From: Plantago elongata
Taxonomy: Eukaryota > Streptophyta > Magnoliopsida > Lamiales > Plantaginaceae
NCBI GenBank assembly: GCA_036897095.1
Contig: JAYMSP010000068.1
Span: 29,559 to 93,558 of the forward strand
DNA: 64,000 nt
Direction of reading: 5' to 3'
Shown here: in pieces, positions 60,953-64,000 of the stretch
Layout: the number at the start of each line of letters is the position of its first letter
How positions within the stretch are numbered: the first letter of the stretch is position 1
Notes under the pieces: model-generated
The model's input: only the letters and a program-made list of their open reading frames with translations
Databases searched by the model: none
Told to the model about the DNA's origin: nothing
Translations under genes and position numbers: made by a program

Positions 60953-62465
60953 TTTGGAGAGGACGAAAAGGACTAGATCTGACTTGAGAGTGAGTGGTGT
61001 GATGAGCAAATTTGAAATTTACGAGAAGGGAAACAAAATGATGATTGACGAGTTAGAGTTAGAGTTAGAGAGAGAAAGATCTAGTGGTGCTCCATTTTAT
61101 TTATACTAATACTGTTGAATTGAATTGAATTGATGATTTGTTATTAGAAGAGGTCTGTCTGTTTGCTGAGGAATATAATTATTTTGGATTAAACAAGTTG
61201 GGATAAAGTGCAGAGCATGTTCTTTTTAGCCTCTTGTGGCATTAATGTTTTCTTCTTCTATCTTTTTGGTTACTTTGATTTTAGGTGTGTGTTTCAAACC
61301 TCTTTGCTTTACAGGCTTTGATTTTACCTTGTTATTAGCCAACGACGGACGCCGCGTCATGTGCCGTGGGCAGCGTCCCATCCAGTTCCTTTCTTTCCTT
61401 TTTTCTAATTTTTTTTTATATTTTGTTCAATTTTAAATGTAAATAACTTAAAAGATAAAAATGTAAAAATAAATAAAAATCATCGACCAATTCGTCTCTT
61501 CAAAATCCACAAATAGTTATCACTCTTGACGATGTTTGAATCATTCCACCCCGAACTCAATTTTACTCTTAATTAAGCTTAAAATTGTAAAACAACAAAT
61601 AAAAATACGATTTTATTAATTTCGACTTCTAAACACTATTATAATATATTAAATATATTTTTAGAAAAATAAAAAATTTATTATTTTTTTTTGAATTTTG
61701 ATCCTTAATAAATACAAAATGACTTTAAAAAATACAATTTTATTCATGTCAACATTTAACCACTCTTATAATATGATTGATATGTAAATAAAAATATAAA
61801 AAAATAAAAATAAATTAAAAAAATTTCATGACGTGACGACGACGCATCACCACTGTAGAAAAAACGCGCGACAACGCGTCGTTGTGTCACGTCATGAAAA
61901 CATACTTCTTTGTCATGATGTTTACAACCAACAAAAATCAATACCAAAATCCACTTACATGGCAATATCACATGCATAATTCTTTGTCTTAAAAGAAAGA
62001 TATATATATTTCACAAAAAATTTAAATTCAATGTTCAACATCATATTAAAGTCAATGTATCATAAATCATCAAAATTGTAATCCAAAAAGAAGTGTAGTA
62101 ATTTAAGATTTACCACATACATCTCCAAGACTCCAACAACTCCCATAACTCACCAAATCAAAAATGATTTTAGATATTTACCATTTCTTCCAATTGGTAT
62201 CACAAAACGAGGAAGACCATCAAGGAAAACTTCTTGTTGGAAATCAACCGATTACCAATTCTTTCTTCTTCTTTTTCTACACAAGAAATTCATAAAATTA
62301 ATATCTCCAATATCAAAATTAGTATAGACTCGAATTCAAATGATAAGAGAATACACTCCATAGTTGTTTTAAGATTGTTGCACCTGATAAGAGAAATTGA
62401 AGATATTAATATATGTAACATGAATTATAATGTATAGGGGAAAAACAATAATTGAACCATCCCTT
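60953..62465. other. ADIP upstream region and AT-rich spacer
   Basis: The first part is the ADIP promoter and leader; GAGTTAGAGTTAGAG-type repeats occur near 61050. From ~61300 there is a patch of GC-rich words (GGACGCCGCGTC near 61348) and a strong palindrome (61824-61899), possibly parts of one unclassified element. No gene is supported. Confidence 0.45.
61824..61899. repeat. Palindrome with TGACGTGA/TCACGTCA arms
   Basis: Arms 61824-61845 and 61876-61899 pair as TTTCATGACGTGAC..ACGACGC around a 30-base loop, with one 2-base bulge. The flanks are very AT-rich, so the GC-rich hairpin stands out. It may be the inner or end repeat of a transposon. Confidence 0.8.
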
Positions 62466-63326
62466 TAATCAAATATAAATTCTTGGGTATTGAAGTAGCT
62501 AGATCTACAGAAGGCATATATTTATATAAGAATAAGTATATTTTGAATATTATCACAGACTGTGGTTTACTATCTTGTGAACCAACTAAATCTCTCATAG
62601 AACAAAATTCACAAGATGAGTTCAACTTCAGGGAATTAACTTTCTGATCTCACTAGTTACATGAAACTAGTTGGTAGATTAATATATATCTCAACATCAC
62701 CAGGCCTGAAATCACTCATGATGTAAATGTTCTTAGTCAATTCATGTCTTCACCTACATACATTCATTTTAAAGCTGCTACAATAGTATTAAGATATCTA
62801 AAAGGGAGTGGTGGTCAAGGATTGTTATACAGAAAGGACGATAAAGCTGTTCTTTAAGCATTTTTTAACTCAGACTGGGCAGCATGCCAAGACACAAGAA
62901 GATTGGTTACATGTTTTTGTATTCTTCTTGGCTAAGCTCTTATTAGCTGGAAGTCCAAGAAGCAACCAACTCTTAGTTTATCAACTACTAAAGCTGGATA
63001 TAGAGCCTTAGCCAAGACAAATTGTGAAGTTGTTTGGTTAATTGCATTGTTGAAAGATGAAGATAAGTCAAAGTGGAGCTATAAGCCTATTCTGTGTCTA
63101 TACACATCACTAGAAATCTTGTACAACATGAGAGGACCAATCACATTGAGGTGGACAGTCATTTTATCAGGGATAAGGGATAAGGTTATTGAAGGAGTGA
63201 TTGACACAAAATACATCAAGTCAGCAGCCAGCAGACATGTTCACAAAGGTTTTGTCATTTGCTTATATGAATAATCTCATGTCCAAGATGTGTATTATGA
63301 ACATATATGCACATCTTGAGGCCGAG
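62466..63326 (+). mobile_element. Ty1/copia remnant, RT end and RNase H
   Basis: Broken pol sequence on the + strand with several stops and frame changes. Readable pieces in copia order: KFLGIEVARSTEGIYLYKNK (~62477), SPTYIHFKAATIVLRYLKG (~62750), the RNase H core SDWAACQDTRR (~62873) and KSKKQPTLSLSTTKAGYRAL (~62955), then IRDKVIEGV and QPADMFTKVLSF (~63215-63260). The 5' part of the element (gag, protease, integrase, first half of RT) is missing from the window. It is not functional. Confidence 0.85.
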
Positions 63327-63765
63327 TGTCAGAAACATAAGAATAAAGATGTAAAAGAGCTGGATGGAGATGAAGAAGTATCAAGCTGGAAGAAGGAAGA
63401 AGCCGCGGAGATTCAAACACAAGAAGTGTTATAGCAGGAGATAAGCAAAGTCGTGCTAGTGCATTGCACCAGTCCACACCGGAAAACTCCATCCAGCTAG
63501 CCACATCTACAGTGACACGTAACACGTATCATAACATAATTTATCTTGTAGCTCTAGGTGTTGAAGATATTTAGAATAGTTTTTATTGGTACATTTTAGA
63601 GATAATTTTTATTGTTTTCTAGCTTGTTATATAGTAGTAGGTAGACTAGATTCAGTGTACTCTCATTCATTCAATCATCAATAAACAATCTTTAATTTTA
63701 CATCACTCTTCAATCATTTTTCTGTTTCTCTGCACCTTCTGTACTCTACTCGCAGTTTAATAAAG
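63327..63765 (+). mobile_element. 3' LTR of the Ty1/copia element
   Basis: A degenerate polypurine tract (GAGGCCGAG) ends at 63326 and is followed by TGTCAGAAAC, the expected LTR start. Inside are a TATATAG box near 63630 and AATAAA near 63681, as in copia LTRs. The right border is not sharp; I place it near CTCGCAG (~63757). The last ~240 bases to the window end show nothing I can classify. Confidence 0.6.
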
Positions 63766-64000
63766 ACATGTCAAGACAACCGAGATGGCGATGTTACAAC
63801 ATGATGTATAAGAGGAAGACATGGCAAGAATGCATGGTGCAGCAATGAATGGAGAGCAGAGAACGGAGCCTCAAATGATTCGATTCTGTTACATATGAAA
63901 AGATTTGCACATAATGTAGTGTTTAGTTTGATCCCATTTGTTAGGCCAATCTAGTAGTTTGTTAGGTAATAGGTAGGTAATTTTGTTCTTTGGTGTATAA

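Noticed and set aside
1-64000. CRISPR arrays, bacterial operons, rRNA genes or integrated organelle DNA
   Set aside because: No regularly spaced repeat array, rRNA signature or organellar gene was seen on reading; tandem repeats here have two to six direct copies without spacers.

Overview
This window is AT-rich nuclear DNA from a flowering plant, most likely a eudicot. The genes are plant families, most have short AT-rich introns with GT..AG borders, and the spacers are full of MITEs, hAT elements and broken LTR retrotransposons. I cannot name the species from the sequence. I see no bacterial, organellar, CRISPR or viral operon content.

Seven protein-coding genes can be supported. On the + strand: an intronless RRP1/NOP52-type rRNA-processing protein (8227-10212) and an intronless SNRNP27-type tri-snRNP protein (27359-27925). 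On the - strand: a class VI receptor-like cytoplasmic kinase with 7 coding exons (21341 to 18005); a VIN3-like/VEL Polycomb cofactor with 5 coding exons (37254 to 32964); the 32-kDa replication protein A subunit RPA2 with 10 exons (49835 to 46583); a gene with two PFAWE..PGTPK (DUF688-like) motifs (52559 to 51080); and a plant homologue of the afadin/alpha-actinin-binding protein ADIP/SSX2IP with 15 exons (60952 to 55440). I rebuilt exon borders by hand. Reading phase is kept across every junction and gives 397, 705, 267, 381 and 367 residues for the five spliced genes.

Layout: 1-8.1 kb is gene-poor, with a PIF/Harbinger MITE and several small repeats. RRP1 follows, with telo-boxes in its leader. 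A nonautonomous hAT element with a perfect 8-bp target duplication lies at 11.8-12.5 kb, then a repeat-rich spacer to 18 kb, the kinase, a spacer with a Stowaway-like MITE, SNRNP27, a 5-kb spacer and the VEL gene. From 39.3 to 43.6 kb lies a decayed - strand Ty3/gypsy element, split in its reverse-transcriptase region by a second hAT element. RPA2 (with two E2F-type sites upstream), the DUF688-like gene and ADIP follow. A 0.5-kb foldback element sits in ADIP's 2.7-kb last-but-one intron. The window ends in the 3' part of a Ty1/copia element with its LTR.

The genes are not an operon or cluster and share no pathway. Several are housekeeping nuclear functions (ribosome biogenesis, splicing, replication, chromatin). 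I found no clear new multi-gene system. The most useful leads are the double-motif DUF688-like gene, the intronic foldback, the growth-linked promoter motifs, the in-frame minisatellite of RRP1 and the two dated hAT insertions.
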